From: Isoetes taiwanensis
Taxonomy: Eukaryota; Streptophyta; Lycopodiopsida; Isoetales; Isoetaceae
NCBI GenBank assembly: GCA_021234155.1
Contig: JAJEKV010000080.1
Span: 602,182 to 666,181, forward strand
Length of the DNA: 64,000 nucleotides
Reading direction: 5' to 3'
In this document: piece after piece, positions 1-11,547 of the stretch
Layout: every line of letters begins with the position of its first letter
How positions within the stretch are numbered: position 1 is the first letter of the stretch
Translations under genes and position numbers: made by a program
The notes under the pieces: generated by a model
The model's input: only the letters and a program-made list of their open reading frames with translations
The model's database searches: none
Told to the model about the DNA's origin: nothing

Positions 1-589
1 AGAATAAATCTCAAAATTTCTAGAGCTACAAACATAAGCCATAAATTCTGGAGCTAAAAACTTAAGCAACAAAAATGCCAAAGTGTATTCTGTATTTTAA
101 CATGCTCTAGAATGCAGAATCGTAAGCCACAAATTCTGGAGCGACGAATTTAGGCCACAAGTCATACAAGGTATCAAGTGTATATCCTATTTTAGACAAT
201 GGCTGTATAGATTTGCATATAATGTTTAAGATAATGCACTCATTTAAATAGGTGGATCAGCTTTTCCCTATCTATAAATGCAAATGTGTCTTTGCTCACA
301 AATACTTTGGATGCTTTAAACAAATTAAGTAATAAAGCCCTCAAACCTGAAGTTTCTGGTTAGGTTCAGAGGCTTCAATTGTTGGAAGGTTGATGGAGGC
401 CACATTACTTAAAAAAAAAAAAAAAAGGACTTGCATTAAAAAAAAAGGGAAAATCACAAAATTTTTTGACCCTTAAATGTTCTCAATTTAAGTCTATCAT
501 CTTTATAATAAATGTTTGAACTTATATGCTTGATAGAAAGTCCAACAACACTGGGCATTTTTTCTAGTATATCCCGAAAACGAAAGTGC
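1..589. other. Flank left of element A, no gene seen
   Basis: AT-rich sequence with poly-A runs (about 410-428). The phrase 'ccataaattctggagc' recurs loosely at about 40, 130 and 150, suggesting degenerate short repeats. I see no supported coding region, RNA gene or element end before the ATTA target duplication at 590-593. Confidence 0.5.
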
Positions 590-616
590 ATTAGGGTGCT
601 TTTTTTATTGACCTAC
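590..616. repeat. Left target duplication and terminal inverted repeat of element A
   Basis: ATTA at 590-593 is the target duplication. 594-616 is the left inverted repeat, identical over 23 bp to the reverse complement of 8772-8794. Confidence 0.92.
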
Positions 617-1329
617 TCAAAAAATCATGTCGCGACATTGGTGCTGGTAAGGTGCTGATACCCGTCATAAAAATTTTTCGACCGCCCTTCACGTTTCGTC
701 AAGCACTTCACCCGCCATAGCCAGCCTTGAGCGGGAGTCAAGATCCATCATTCCTGCTATTTTTGGCCAAGTCATCGATCCCGAAATTTTAGTTTGCAAT
801 CTCCAATTCGAATTGGAATTTCCCCGCCCAAATCAAATGCTGCACCTTCAGAATTATGTTGTTTCAGCGTTTCTTGAAGCAATGACTATGGTTCTTGAGT
901 TGAGAGATGAATTCCTTGCTTCGGGTCCAGGCATTGTGCGCAATTTGATGCGAGGGGGGGATTGTCAAGGCATGCAAGAGTTTCAACAATTCCAAGCGAT
1001 TTCGGAGTGCCGTTCACAATTTGCGTAAAAATTACCTTGAAGAATCACCTACACAAATCGGCCGGTACTCACATTGAAAACAATGGATTTCACAAGGAAT
1101 GAAGAAACTACATTTGAAGCCTAAAAATTCAGATCAAGAATTTCATCATGAAGATGAAAGACCAGGTATTCCTTGTTAAATGCCTTTGCTATTAAATTGC
1201 TGAATTTTTTTGTTCTAAATTGCTGACTGATGTAATGTACTGCTGAGTTTATGGACTTTGAACATGATTTCAACATGTCGAGTATGCAATTTAAATTTGT
1301 TACTTGGTTTATAAAAAGTAAACTGACAT

Positions 1330-4300
1330 GCTAAAATTACAGGAGAATATGGTGGAATATCAAATGAGGATGATGAAGTTATGGATGTTGGCAATGCTGT
1401 AGAGGTTGGATCTGACTGTCATAATACAGGTACTTGCTATAATAGAGGTATTTGCATTGATAAATTTCGTTCTGACTGTAGTTAGAATTGCAGTGCTTGC
1501 AAACCAAGAGAATTATGAAACCGCTTTCAAAAAAAGACAGGCCGAAATCAGGAGGATTCAAAGACAGAAAAAAAGAGAAGTGGATGCTGCAACTGGCAAT
1601 TTAGGTGCAGTTGCAAATGATGCTACTGTTGGTAAGAAAGGTTCATTCAAATAGCTTGGAAGAAAAGAAAGTTGTCAAAAGAATTAGGCAAGCTTGTGAA
1701 CGAATTGTGTGAGAATGCTACATCTCAAGAAAGAGTGGAAATTTAGGGGGTGCTAGAAAGTGGATACCGAACTAGATCTCTCAAACAAAGAAAAGAATTA
1801 AACACAATGAAAACAATCATTAACAATTTGAGGGAGTCTTTTGCAGCTCATAAGTATTCAAAAAATACAGATGTGTGGAGAGCAAGAAGTGCTGCAATGA
1901 CTTTTACAGTCAATGGTGAAACTAACAAGTCTGCTTTTGCCAAGCAAATGAATCTGAATAGGAAGATTGTGTCGGGTTGCAAGTAAATAGAAGATTGGTC
2001 GCAGAGCATGGTAGTGGACCATGGTCCATGTTCAAGAAGAATACTAGATTTGGATGACTCTCTTATGATGAGAGGAAGCTAATAGTTGACTTTTGGAGAG
2101 ATAACACACGAGTGTCTCCATGCAAGAAACATGTTATAAGGATTAGAGTGGTCAAGGATTCAAGATCATGCATCCATTACACTTCATGGAGGATACCGTG
2201 TTAGTTTGATTGCACATGCCGGATATTGTTGTAATTCTTTAATTTCGCCAGAATTGCTCTAATTGCTGTAATTTTATGTCCGTTTTTTGCGTGTTTCATT
2301 TTTAATAAGCTTCGTAAGGAGTATCCTAAGTTTGAGGTTTCTTTCTCAAGATTTCATGCCTTGAAACCCCTTTATGTCGTCGAAAGTAAAGGACGAGAGA
2401 CGCGGTTGTTGTGTGTATCATATGAGAGCAGATTTTATTCGACTTGCAATGAACAAAGTAAGACATGATGAAAAAATTCATGGTCCAAATTGTAAATGCA
2501 CGCAGTGAAGTTTGTGGTCCTGGACCAACATGCATGGCAAGGAAGAGCACCTATGCTTCAACAAGTGAGCTTTGGAGGTCTCTTATTTGTCCAAGAGATG
2601 AAAGTGAAGAATGGTATGCACATGACTGCCTAACTCTCAAGTGCAATAGTTGTGGACCTAGCAAGCTGCCAACATGTCCAAAAGAAGTGAATTTCAAAAA
2701 TGGTGTGCAGGTGGAGTGGAAGACATATGACAAGGTACTAAGATTGTTGCTGTTTTTTATGCTTCATTATGGTGTAGCTTTATTTTTTATTTCTGTATTT
2801 GTTGTAGATATATGAATCTGTAGAAGAACCTGATGGCAAAGGTGGTTATAAGCTGGGAAAAAAACCAGTCACTAAACTGGTTTACAAGACCACAAGTGCT
2901 GCTGATATTTTCCAGAATGCTAGAACAGTGCTGAAAGAATTCATTCCACACAACTATGAGGCTAGATGGCAGGCCAGGCAATTCAAGGAGTGTTTGGAGA
3001 CATTTCCAAAGGATGCAATAGTTTCAGTGATTGATTTTGCTGAAAATTACAGCTTCAAAATTCAGCAAGAAATTCAGAGTCTGCATTGGAGGAATGATCA
3101 GTGCACAATTTTAGTGCATATATCATATAGACATGCCACCAAAAGTGATGACCCTAAATTGGATGAAGATGAGAGAAGAATCATCAAAGAAACTCACTTC
3201 TACATTTCAGATGACAGGGAACATGACACTTTGTTTATGCAACATTGTTTGAACAGTCATGTAGCATTTTTGTCCAGCAAACAAATCAAGTACAACAGAC
3301 ACATTGTTTGGTCTGATGGATGTTCTAGCCAGTGGAAAGGAAGTAGAACATTTTACTTTCTAGGAAGAAATTATCAAACTAGTGGCATCCCAATAACTTG
3401 GAATTATTTTGCTTCTTATCATGGGAAAGGTAACTTTCATTTTCAAGCACCTAGAGTTAATGTTCATTTCCAGCACTAATCTGATAGAGAAACAGGTGAA
3501 CATGATGGTGCTGGAGCTGTCATTAAGAGAGCCCTAACTCATGAGATGTTAAAACGAAATTCTGTGCCACTTAGAAATGCACATGATGTAGTGGTTTTTT
3601 GCAAAAAACATTTCAGTGACAACATGACAATGGAAGGCAAGGATGATACAGTGTGTTTGTTGAACTGGCTGGATTTTTTTATACATTCCAATTTGTCGAG
3701 CTTGTGAATGCTTGTGTTTGATGATTTTTTTGGGAAGTTGGCATAGGAGATGTTGATAGAAGTGAGAGGTATGATTGTGCAACTCTATCCGCTCTAGCAA
3801 ATTTCATTCCATCAGGCCTACTCAAAGAACTGACCCGACTCAAGTTGCACATATGAACTTCACTTGTTTCTGCCATAACTGCTGGTTAGGGAAATATGCA
3901 AAGTGTCCCTACATTGCTAGAATAGGCACGTGGTCATACTCAATTAAAACCTATGGGTGCCGACTATGTTGAGGAAGTTGTTGAAGGCCCTGCTTTTTGA
4001 AGGAGATCATGAGTGGAAATCGAGATATCATTGTTGTTGGAGATAACTTTGCTGTCAATGCTGAGCTTTACAACAAAGAAAAAGTAGACTTTTATATTTT
4101 AAAATGCACTAGAACAAAGCATGTTATAGAGAAAGCATACAAGGATCCTTGGGGGCAAAAGTTTGGTAGGAATGAAGTAGTTGTCATCGGAAAATATTAC
4201 AAGTTGATTAATGGTAACTTGTATGAATTGCTAGAACATGAGCCGTAGTAGCAGTGTATACTGACCATTTGGTTTCGGGCTGTTAATTTTGATATGACCA

Positions 4301-4476
4301 GATTGAGGAACAACCTGTTTCAGCTCCCTGACATAGTGGAAGATCAAATTATGGATAGCTTGCATCAAAGCACATCCATTTATGCTCAAGAAGTTTTAGA
4401 GTTTTAAGGAAATGATCTGAAAGGAAAGAAGAAATCAAAAGCAAAAGCAAACAAAAAAGGCAAAGATGCTTTGTGA
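1330..4476 (+). pseudogene. Element A transposase (DDE-like), decayed, with introns
   Basis: This would excise and reinsert element A. Fragments read, in order: a Lys/Arg/Glu-rich stretch (about 1500-1590); FWRDNTRVSP (about 2090-2125); a segment with SFSRFHALKPLYVV (about 2340-2380), related to FELLKPSFV in element B; a Cys region; the acidic motif VIDFAENYS with Asp at 3033; a second motif WSDGCSSQWKG with Asp at 3315; then SYHGKGEHDG. This last motif is split by a 66-bp GT-AG intron at 3430-3495. Another intron probably lies at 2735-2807. Downstream come a Cys-rich segment (TCFCHNCW, about 3860) and a C-terminal domain with GDNFAVNA (about 4040), ending in a Lys-rich tail at 4476. Stops and frameshifts break the frame. 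The family is recognisable by the D...D...HGK signature; the superfamily name is not settled and the 5' end is uncertain. Confidence 0.75.
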
Positions 4477-4499
4477 TTCAAATCAGGAACCTTAGACCA

Positions 4500-5170
4500 A
4501 TTTGTAAATTGTGAAACATATTGTAAATTGTAAATCATATTGTAAATTTGTTGTCATAGTTCATATGTAATCAAATTGGTTGTCAATCATAACCATAAAC
4601 AATCATAAACAAATATGTAACCATAAACAATAAGGTTTTCAATCATAAACAATCAAGGTTTTCAATCATAAACATAAACAATCATAAACAAATATGTAAC
4701 CATAAACAATAATATGTAAACAATCATATGCTAGATAGCTATCAATCATAAACCTTATATTCATGTACACCTTATATTCATAAACCTTATTCATTGTTAT
4801 TCTTCATATGTAAACCTTATTCATAAACCTTATTCATTGCTATTCTTCATATCATATAGACCTTATTCATAAACCTTATTCATTACTATTCCTATTATAC
4901 ATAAACCTATTGCTATTCATATGTAAACCTTATACATAAACCTTATGTAAACCTTATTCATATGTAAACCTAATGTGTAAAACCTTATGTAAAACCTTAT
5001 ATGTAAAAACTTATGTAAACCTAATATGTAAAACCTTATGTAAACCTAATATGTAAAACCTTATGTAAACCTAATGTGTAAAACCTTATGTAAACCTTAT
5101 TCATATGTAAAAACCTAATGTAAAACTTATGTAAAACTTATATTCCAGAATGCAAACCTTATATTAGTGT
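4500..5170. repeat. AT-rich degenerate tandem repeats of a TATGTAAACCTTA motif
   Basis: About 670 bp built from variants of ATGTAAACCTTA, ATAAACCTTATTC and AATCATAAACA. Around 4980-5110 it becomes a regular array alternating TATGTAAAACC and TTATGTAAACCTAA, with a period near 28 bp. It separates the 3' ends of the two convergent genes of element A. No coding capacity is seen. Confidence 0.75.
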
Positions 5171-5331
5171 AAACCTTGCTATTACATAAATATACAAAAA
5201 ACATGTCACCACTATGGAACAAAATTGTGTTGCATGTATACACGATCCACATAATATTTAAAAAAAAAAACATCCTCATAATATCCTCCTGGTAGATGCT
5301 GATAAGATGCTTGGTAGATGCTGAGAGACTG

Positions 5332-6092
5332 CTAAATTCCAGAAAGTCTTGCCTTTTTAAAAGCAAGATAATTTTCCTCCAGTGTACCACCTGGAAGGAT
5401 TTCTTCTTCAGATTCTGCTCCTTTATCCTGTGATAAATCTGCTCCTATATCCTGTGATAAATCTGCTCCTATATCCTCTTCAGCATCATTGTTCTTTACA
5501 TCTCCAGCATCTTGATCTTCTATAGGCTCCAACCTTGCATCTTCAAGAAGTTTCACTTTCACAAAGAATGTTAGACACATTTCCCCTCGCAACAAGAAAT
5601 CAATATTTAGTACAACTAAATTGAACATGGACTACTATTCAAATTTTCGATTAGACTTACCATTTTTCTTCAGTGCTCCAAGCTTGGTTCTTGCAAGGGT
5701 CTTCTTGTGTCTGCAGGGTTGTCCAAAGGTCTGGCGAGGGGGTCTTCTTATCTGCAGGTTGTCCAGTGTTGGCAGGGGTCTTCTTGTCTGCAAGATTAAT
5801 TTAAAATTAATGTAACTTAAAGAGAAGTTATAATACTAAAACTAAATGTGTACCTTTTATGGGAGATATGTGAGCAAATTTAACAGGACTCAGCTTGTCA
5901 ATATCTATAACTGTTCAAATAGAATTGAAGTTAGCACAAAACAAATACATTACAAGATACATTGAACAAGAACTTACTTGCAACAGGTTTCGAGTCTTTC
6001 TTGGTGCTGGCCCTTGTCTTCCTTTTCTTAATTTTTGCAGTCCTTTCTGCTTTAAATTCAGCACTTGCAGGTTTATTGTACAAAGTGGTGCT
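5332..6092 (-). pseudogene. C-terminal exons of the minus-strand accessory gene of element A
   Basis: Four coding blocks with plausible splice sites read on the minus strand. The first (about 6092-5977) encodes a very basic segment with KIKKRKTRASTKKDSK, followed by a GT donor. The second (about 5905-5848) encodes VIDIDKLSPVKFAHISP. The third (about 5790-5660) contains two DKKTP-like repeats. The last ends at 5332 and contains a perfect amino-acid duplication, DIGADLSQ twice, before LEENYLAFKKARLSGI and a stop. The charge pattern (basic, then acidic tail) suits a nuclear DNA- or chromatin-associated protein. This is probably the 3' part of the gene starting near 8511, corresponding to the accessory gene of element B, but the homology of this half is not obvious. 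Confidence 0.5.
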
Positions 6093-6100
6093 GCTATCAT

Positions 6101-6300
6101 ATGTAGCATAATAACAGGGGGTTTTCTTTGTGTTTTTGTACGCTTTTCACTAAGGTTTTCCTATGATTTCGTGATGTATTCAAATGGATGTACTAATGCG
6201 TACATCTAGAGTGCACCATTTCTGAGCCATTGATTTTAGCCTTTTTTTTCAATGGTCAACAACCAATGGCTCACAACAAAAGCCCTTTTTTTGTGCGTGT
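6101..6300. repeat. Dispersed repeat beginning TGTAGCATAATAACAGGGGG
   Basis: Closely matches 15431-15620 inside element B, over about 190 bp with scattered changes. The first 23 bases also match 53830-53855. The block inside element A starts abruptly next to an accessory-gene exon. It may be a small non-autonomous insertion or a conserved internal module of the A/B family; its far end is unclear. Confidence 0.7.
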
Positions 6301-6492
6301 GGTGCATAATGGGCACATGAAGGGCCATTGATTTTAGCCCAACAACCAATGGCTCACAACAAAAGCCCTTTTTTGGTGCGTGTGGTGCATAATGGGCACA
6401 TGAAGGACCATTGATTTTAGCCCAACAACCAATGGCTCACAACAAAAGCCCTTTTTTTGTATGTGTGGTGCATAATGGGCACATGAAGTGCT
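6222..6492. repeat. Three-copy tandem repeat, unit about 83 bp
   Basis: Units begin near 6222, 6327 and 6410. Each contains CCATTGATTTTAGCC, CAATGGCTCACAACAAAAGC, a T run and GGTGCATAATGGGCACATGA. The first unit is longer because of an extra T run and a second CAATGG. The array continues directly from the dispersed repeat at 6101. Confidence 0.85.
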
Positions 6493-7099
6493 TGAAGGGC
6501 GCATGTAGTGCAGTTTCCCCTTCGGCAACACATTTCTTATCATAACTTTTGATCCAGAGCTCTGTTTGAGATGATTTTTATTGCGTTGGAAAGCTCTCTC
6601 CGAGATCTTTTTGATAGTGTATGATATGGATATGTTTGGTTTAGTTATCTATGCTAAAGCAGCAATTTTTCGGCCGGGTTTGGTAGGCTAACACATCCTA
6701 CCAGCTGATTAATACAGGATTGTGCTATTGGATATTGTTTTATGGCTCATTCCGAATGAATCTTGCAAAAAATTACCATGTATTTTTAGATTTTGAGGCA
6801 GTTATTAAGCAAATTCCAAGGCTTCTAGATCCTTGTGCTAACAAGCAGAAAAGTTTTCCACTTTGGTTTCTCACCACAAGAATCCATGGAGGCCAAAGGT
6901 TTATTTGTTAAATTCCAGCTTGAAAAATGTTTGTGTATGAGTGTTGCAAACTTTATGACTTTCAGAATAATGGGATCAATCTGCTCTATCTTTATAGTAA
7001 CTTTTACTTACGTTCTATTTGTTTTATTGTGATCAAATTCAAAAGCTACAGGTGATGAAAGCCTCAAATGAATTCTAGTTTTTTTTTGGTTTGAAATCT

Positions 7100-7400
7100 A
7101 AAATTTTTGTCACCTGGAGGGGGGGGCGTCCCTAAGGCATCAAAGGGGCCAAAAAAATTTTTAGCAAGCAACAAACCATTAACATCCAACATATAAAAAT
7201 TAAATCCCCCAACACATAACAACCAACACATAACAACCATTTACATTAATAACCAACACATAACTACCATTGCATTAATTAACACAACTATTGGGTCCAA
7301 CACATTTAAATTAAAATCCCCCTTAAACCCCCTTTGGTTTGGGTGCATATTCACACGGGGGGTGACTCCGGGCAAAATGTTGCTTGGGACTTCCTCTCCA
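7100..7400. repeat. Repeat related to the inverted-repeat module of element B
   Basis: Contains GGGGCC, AAAAAAATTTTT, then CCCCCTTAAACCCCC, and GGTTTGGGTGCATATTCACA with a following CGGGGGGTGAC. The same order occurs at 18160-18290, and an inverted copy lies at 18490-18600. Within it, about 7200-7290 repeats the word ACACATAACAACCA. Confidence 0.7.
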
Positions 7401-7741
7401 CAACAGGGAACCACACAGTGCATAGTTTTCAGCACACTTGAAAAGCAAAACACATGGTACTTATGTCCACATTGGTTTATTTTAACAAACAGGTCATATT
7501 CTTGAGGAAAACAAAGGCCACATGCCCGACATACATCAAAGAGTTAGCAAAGGCAAAGAATAAACACCCATACCCAACTCCATCCGAAGCTTTGGTGCTT
7601 TCACTATCTTCTTTGCATGGCTGAAATATGCTTAGCCTTTGCATGCCACTTAGCCATTGATTCCTCAAAGGTATCTATTTCATCCTTCAAAGAAAGAAAT
7701 TTCTTTTACTTAATGTGTTCTTCCCCTTTAGAATCTATTTT

Positions 7742-8511
7742 CTAAGTGCCGACTCCAAAAGCTCTCGTGATAACTTCTTCATCATTCTTTAGTTTTGCAA
7801 TAGCATCAACTTCTTCTGGAAAATCACGTTCAAGGTCTTCTCTGGACTTCTGCTTGGCCTCTATATTTTCATATATAGCTTTGCAAGCTATGTCTGCTCC
7901 AGCAATAGCACCTTCTTTCCTCAACAAAGACTCTTGTTTTGATAATAGCAACTCCTCAAGATCTCTTCATCTCAAAGAAGCTTACCCAAGTGATCCAAAA
8001 CAGCGTTGCTATTCAAAACAAGAGCTGCTGGTCTCTCCCTTAGAAATCTGGCGCTCAGATGTTCGATAAGCTTCTGCAGCAAAACTAGCCCAGTTCACTT
8101 TGAATTGCCCAGGGGTTGACAAAGCTCGTTGGGTATTACTCCAAGCAAAAGCTCGAGCAAAGGTTACCCTAACCTCATTGTTGGTAGGCTTGCTTTTTCT
8201 CGATAAATCCTTTCAAAGCAGGTCATGCGGCCACGCTGGCGAATCGGGGCCTAACAAATTTTAAATTTATCTTTCCTTTCCGAAGTGGGCAACCGCCATT
8301 TCAAGAAAATCACGATCGGAAACATCCTTAGCCTTCAAATCCTTTGGCTTCTTCCCTTCATTACACAAACCTCTCTCGTTTTGTGTGAAATTCATACTCG
8401 GTTCTTGTAAAAGCGACTCGATAACATCAAACAAACTTTTTTAGTTCAATATCGGTAGATAAAGAAAAAGCATGAGAAATAGAGGGATTTTTACCTCATG
8501 GGACTTCAGCC
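7742..8511 (-). pseudogene. N-terminal part of the element A accessory gene, decayed
   Basis: The minus strand starts near 8511 with MAEVP. It contains a block, about 8192-8075, reading PTNNEVR...RAFAWSNTQRAL...FKVNW. This aligns with PNNELRK...LSFAWENCSRAE...HRVDW of the plus-strand gene of element B (about 11995-12110). A helical, charged segment follows (7951-7742: KQSREDLERDFPEEVDAIAK). Several stops and frameshifts interrupt it. Conservation of this block in both elements shows that the accessory gene is part of the family core and not chance cargo. Its function is unknown. Confidence 0.65.
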
Positions 8512-8771
8512 ATAGCTAGATCTTTGGAATTCTAAGAGTAGCAGAATGAACCGAACTTCCCAACCCAATTACACTTTCAATTCGAAAATCAAAATCATAA
8601 TCAAAATGATCACGATTCGAAAATCCCTAGCTGCACCTAATCAATTCTGCCTGCGAAAACGTTTCGCGCGCAGGCCTGCACACCCTGCAAAAATGATGAA
8701 GGGCGTCCTTCACGTCACGAGAAAAAGCTGAAAATAGGTGCTGAGCCGGTGCTGGAGCGTCGCGAAATTGG

Positions 8772-8798
8772 GTAGGTCAATAAAAAAAGCACCCATTA
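8772..8798. repeat. Right terminal inverted repeat and target duplication of element A
   Basis: 8772-8794 is the inverted match of 594-616. ATTA at 8795-8798 repeats the bases before the left end. Confidence 0.92.
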
Positions 8799-9064
8799 TA
8801 TTTATTGAGCTTTTTTCTACCTTAAATACCTCCGCAAGAATGTGAAATGCAAAGTAATATAGAGAGCCAAAGCACTTTGTCAAAACAACCAATCTGCAAT
8901 AGCTTTTCTTGGATGAAGTTTATTCCATTAAAGATGGCTTGGAGCAAAGAAATGGATATGGGAAGAGTGAAGGGAAAGAAGCAAGATAATGAACAAAATA
9001 AGGTGGTATTGTTATTAAGAGGATGCCTTTCTTGAAATGGTATAATAACATTAGCATTGCTTAT
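8799..9064. other. Right flank of element A, no gene seen
   Basis: AT-rich sequence between the ATTA duplication and a LINE tail. Both strands hold only short ORFs with no recognisable motif. Confidence 0.4.
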
Positions 9065-9200
9065 CATAGCAAATACATATTATTAATGGAAATAAATTGA
9101 TTTGATTTTTATCGTCCATGACCAAGAAGTCTATGGGACCCAATGGAAGTGCACAGGAAGCTCAATACTGTACATGATTAAAGGAAACCATGTCATGAAT
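9065..9200 (-). mobile_element. LINE 3'-end fragment
   Basis: TTTTTATCGTCCATGACC followed by CTATGGGACCCAAT matches the block at 51063-51105, next to a LINE coding end. The related GATTAAA follows in both. Read on the minus strand this is the LINE 3' untranslated region running into an AT-rich tail (about 9100-9070). No coding part remains. Confidence 0.6.
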
Positions 9201-9799
9201 GGTAGATTATAGACTTAAAAACATTCTAATTTATCGTCCAACCTATAAAACATTTCTAAACGCATGACCTAAATAAATATGTCACTTGTATTCTAAGTCT
9301 TCTTTTGTGAAGTCATATAATACACTAGGGCCTTCATCCTTAACAAAAAGTTAAATGCGCATGAGATATATATATTGTATGCAACAGCAACAAGCTCTGC
9401 AACAACCTTGATGAAGTGCTTTGGCAAGCAGACAACTTTCATGAAGTGCTTCTGCAAGGTGACTTGCTTCCACTAAAAGAATAGTTGTCAGCTACCATAT
9501 TATATGAAATAGAAAAGACTTCCAATTAAGTATCCTCGTTATAAAACTTATAAAGACATAGCAAAAGATTTCAGATGTAATGGGAGCAAGAATAGTCTAA
9601 ACAAAATTGGGTTGTGTACCTTAACAAATTGAATACAATTTGCACAACCCTATGCTGCATATGCAGATCATCATTTTCTATCATATTCTTCTTTAAGCAA
9701 ATGCCCGAAATACATATGCAAGCAATATGCAATGTAAAAACTTGAAATTAACCAACAAATATACCTTAATAACTCCAAGAGGTTCTGCCATCAACCAAC
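9201..9799. other. Intergenic, no gene seen
   Basis: AT-rich sequence with one short duplication (AAGTGCTTTGGCAAGCAGAC at about 9414 and CATGAAGTGCTTCTGCAAGG at about 9440). No coding or RNA signal is seen before the Copia-1 LTR. Confidence 0.4.
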
Positions 9800-10496
9800 T
9801 GTTAAGAATTATGTCATATAATGCTTTCTTCAGTTGAAGCCAGATCTATAGACTCAGATCATATTGAAACTTGATTAGAATGTGAAGATGCAATGGTTAT
9901 AGAAATGGTTGCAACCTATGAGGAAAACAAGTATTAAAACTTCGAATTCTGAGTCAATGGTTCCCAAGCTCATATTTAGAAGAACGCATGTGGGATAATT
10001 CCAGACGAAAGCCTTTTTCTGTCATAACGAATGTGGGATATATCGAGAGCACCGGATTCTCAAGTTAGCAAGTTGATCCTGCCGAAACCGACTGCGAACC
10101 ATCCATAAATACTAAGGAAACAATGTGTTTGTGTGCAACGGAGTATACGCTATTGATCCAGTGCCGGAATTTTTGTAATAGTTTAGAGCAGGCTATTGCT
10201 ACAGTGTTCGAAGTAATTCCATTGCTACAGTATCTACTCGGTATTAATGACTAAGGTTTAGCTTAATGGTTGAATAGCATTAAGTTTACACTTGATATTT
10301 GCAAGGGATTAGAGACCAAATTGTGGCTCCCTTGTGATGTGTTTGCTTGTCAAATACACTTTGCTATCAAGATGTACTTGAAGATTAAGTCTATACCCTT
10401 TTGCATTTGAAGCTTAATGGATGTGTATCTTTTGAACATATTATAGATTGTGATTCTTGTGAGAAGGTAAACATCTAGTAGATTATAATTCCAACA
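9800..10496 (+). repeat. 5' LTR of Copia-1
   Basis: Begins TGTTAAGAATTATGTCATAT and ends CCAACA, directly before the primer-binding site. It is nearly identical to 25694-26275, with a few small indels, so the insertion is fairly recent. Confidence 0.92.
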
Positions 10497-10528
10497 TTGG
10501 TATCAGAGCTAAGTTGGTTAAAGTCATA

Positions 10529-11518
10529 ATGTCTACTAGATTTGCAGCTAATTTGTTAAATCAAATTGAGGTATTTAAGGGGGATACTGGATTCCAAGTT
10601 TGGAAGGAATCTATTAAGTCTGTTTTGGAATTTGAGCATTTGTGGCATCTTATAGATGGAAGTCAAGCTAGAGTCACTAGCTCAGCCAGCGCTGGCAGTA
10701 CAAGTCCAGGTGCCAGTTCAAGTAATCCAGGTGGAGGGAGTGGAAATCCAGAAGGTTCAGGAACATCTTCTGCTCCTATTGTTGCTGTAGCAGATGACAC
10801 CAAAGTTATGGAAGCACAGCAGATTATTCTGAGCAAGGTTGGCACTGCTCTTAAGCTGAGGCTAAGGGGTTTAAAGCCACATGAAATGTGGCAGTATCTG
10901 ATAAGTCAGTATGAGGGAAAAAGCTCTTCTCAAATTGATTTATTAGAAAAACAACTAAGGAAGCTAAAGTTGTTTGAAAAGGATGATCTAACAGATTTTT
11001 TGGAGAAGTTTGACTCAATTGTGGCAGATCTTGAGGGAGCTGGAAATGTTCTAAGTGAAAAATATCAAATCTTGGCACTATCTAGGGCTGTTTCACATAA
11101 CTCTCAGCTTGCAACTCTAGTAAGAAATATAGCTACCTCAAAAGAACATGCTCTAAGGATGATCCGAACAGAGTTTGAGCAAAACAAAAAGGCATGCAAG
11201 AGGATGACCAATCTCGATGAGGTATTATTTGCAAGAAAAAGAGAAAAAAAGGAGGCAGCTCTAACTTTGCAAAAGAGAGATTGGGGCCTTGCTACACTTG
11301 TAATCAATATGGACATTTGAAAAATGAGTGTCCAAGTGGAGGTAAGCAATTTAAGTGTTTTAATTGTGATGGGAAAGGCCATATGTCTGCAGACTGCCCA
11401 AGTCCAAAAGGGATTGGAGGAAGAGGCAGAGGTCGAGGCAGAGCACAAGTGAATTCAAGGAGAGGAAGGGGACGTACTAGAGAAAGTACAAGTTTGAACA
11501 TTATGGAAGAAGCAATTG
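10529..11518 (+). pseudogene. Copia-1 gag, 5' part before element B
   Basis: Encodes the structural polyprotein start that packages retrotransposon RNA. The start MSTRFAANLLNQIEVFKG follows the primer-binding site; TG-to-ATG upstream codons in frame are not needed. A UBN2/gag-like helical region (WQYLISQYEGKSSSQIDLLE) is followed by two canonical CX2CX4HX4C zinc knuckles (CYTCNQYGHLKNEC and CFNCDGKGHMSADC, about 11288-11400) and an RG-rich tail. A one-base insertion in an A run near 11235 shifts the frame relative to the inverted copy. Coding is then cut at residue I of MEEAI by the element B insertion and resumes at 22326. Confidence 0.9.
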
Positions 11519-11547
11519 GGGTCTAAGTTAGATATTGGGGTACAAAA
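11515..11547. repeat. Left target duplication and terminal inverted repeat of element B
   Basis: ATTG at 11515-11518 is duplicated at 22322-22325. 11519-11547 begins GGGTCTAAGTTAGATATTGG and is a perfect 29-bp inverted match of 22293-22321. Confidence 0.96.

Larger units (their letters stand above)
594..8794 (+). mobile_element. Element A: 8.2-kb cut-and-paste DNA transposon
   Basis: The ends form a perfect 23-bp terminal inverted repeat beginning GGGTGCTTTTTTTATTGACC (594-616 and 8772-8794). It is flanked by the direct repeat ATTA (590-593 and 8795-8798), a 4-bp target-site duplication. Imperfect similarity continues inwards past the perfect repeat (GTCGCGAC-like and GGTGCTG-like motifs on both sides). 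Inside are a decayed DDE-like transposase gene on the plus strand and a decayed accessory gene on the minus strand, pointing at each other. Both have counterparts in element B (11519-22321), which has the reverse orientation. Four-bp duplications occur in several known superfamilies (for example Sola and Chapaev); I cannot assign one from sequence alone. Confidence 0.9.

Noticed and set aside
813-1028. 71-codon ORF just inside the left end of element A
   Set aside because: No similarity to the element B transposase N-terminus and no motif; likely chance.
4640-5110. CRISPR-like array
   Set aside because: The spacing is irregular, there are no unique spacers and the context is eukaryotic; it is a degenerate AT-rich tandem repeat.
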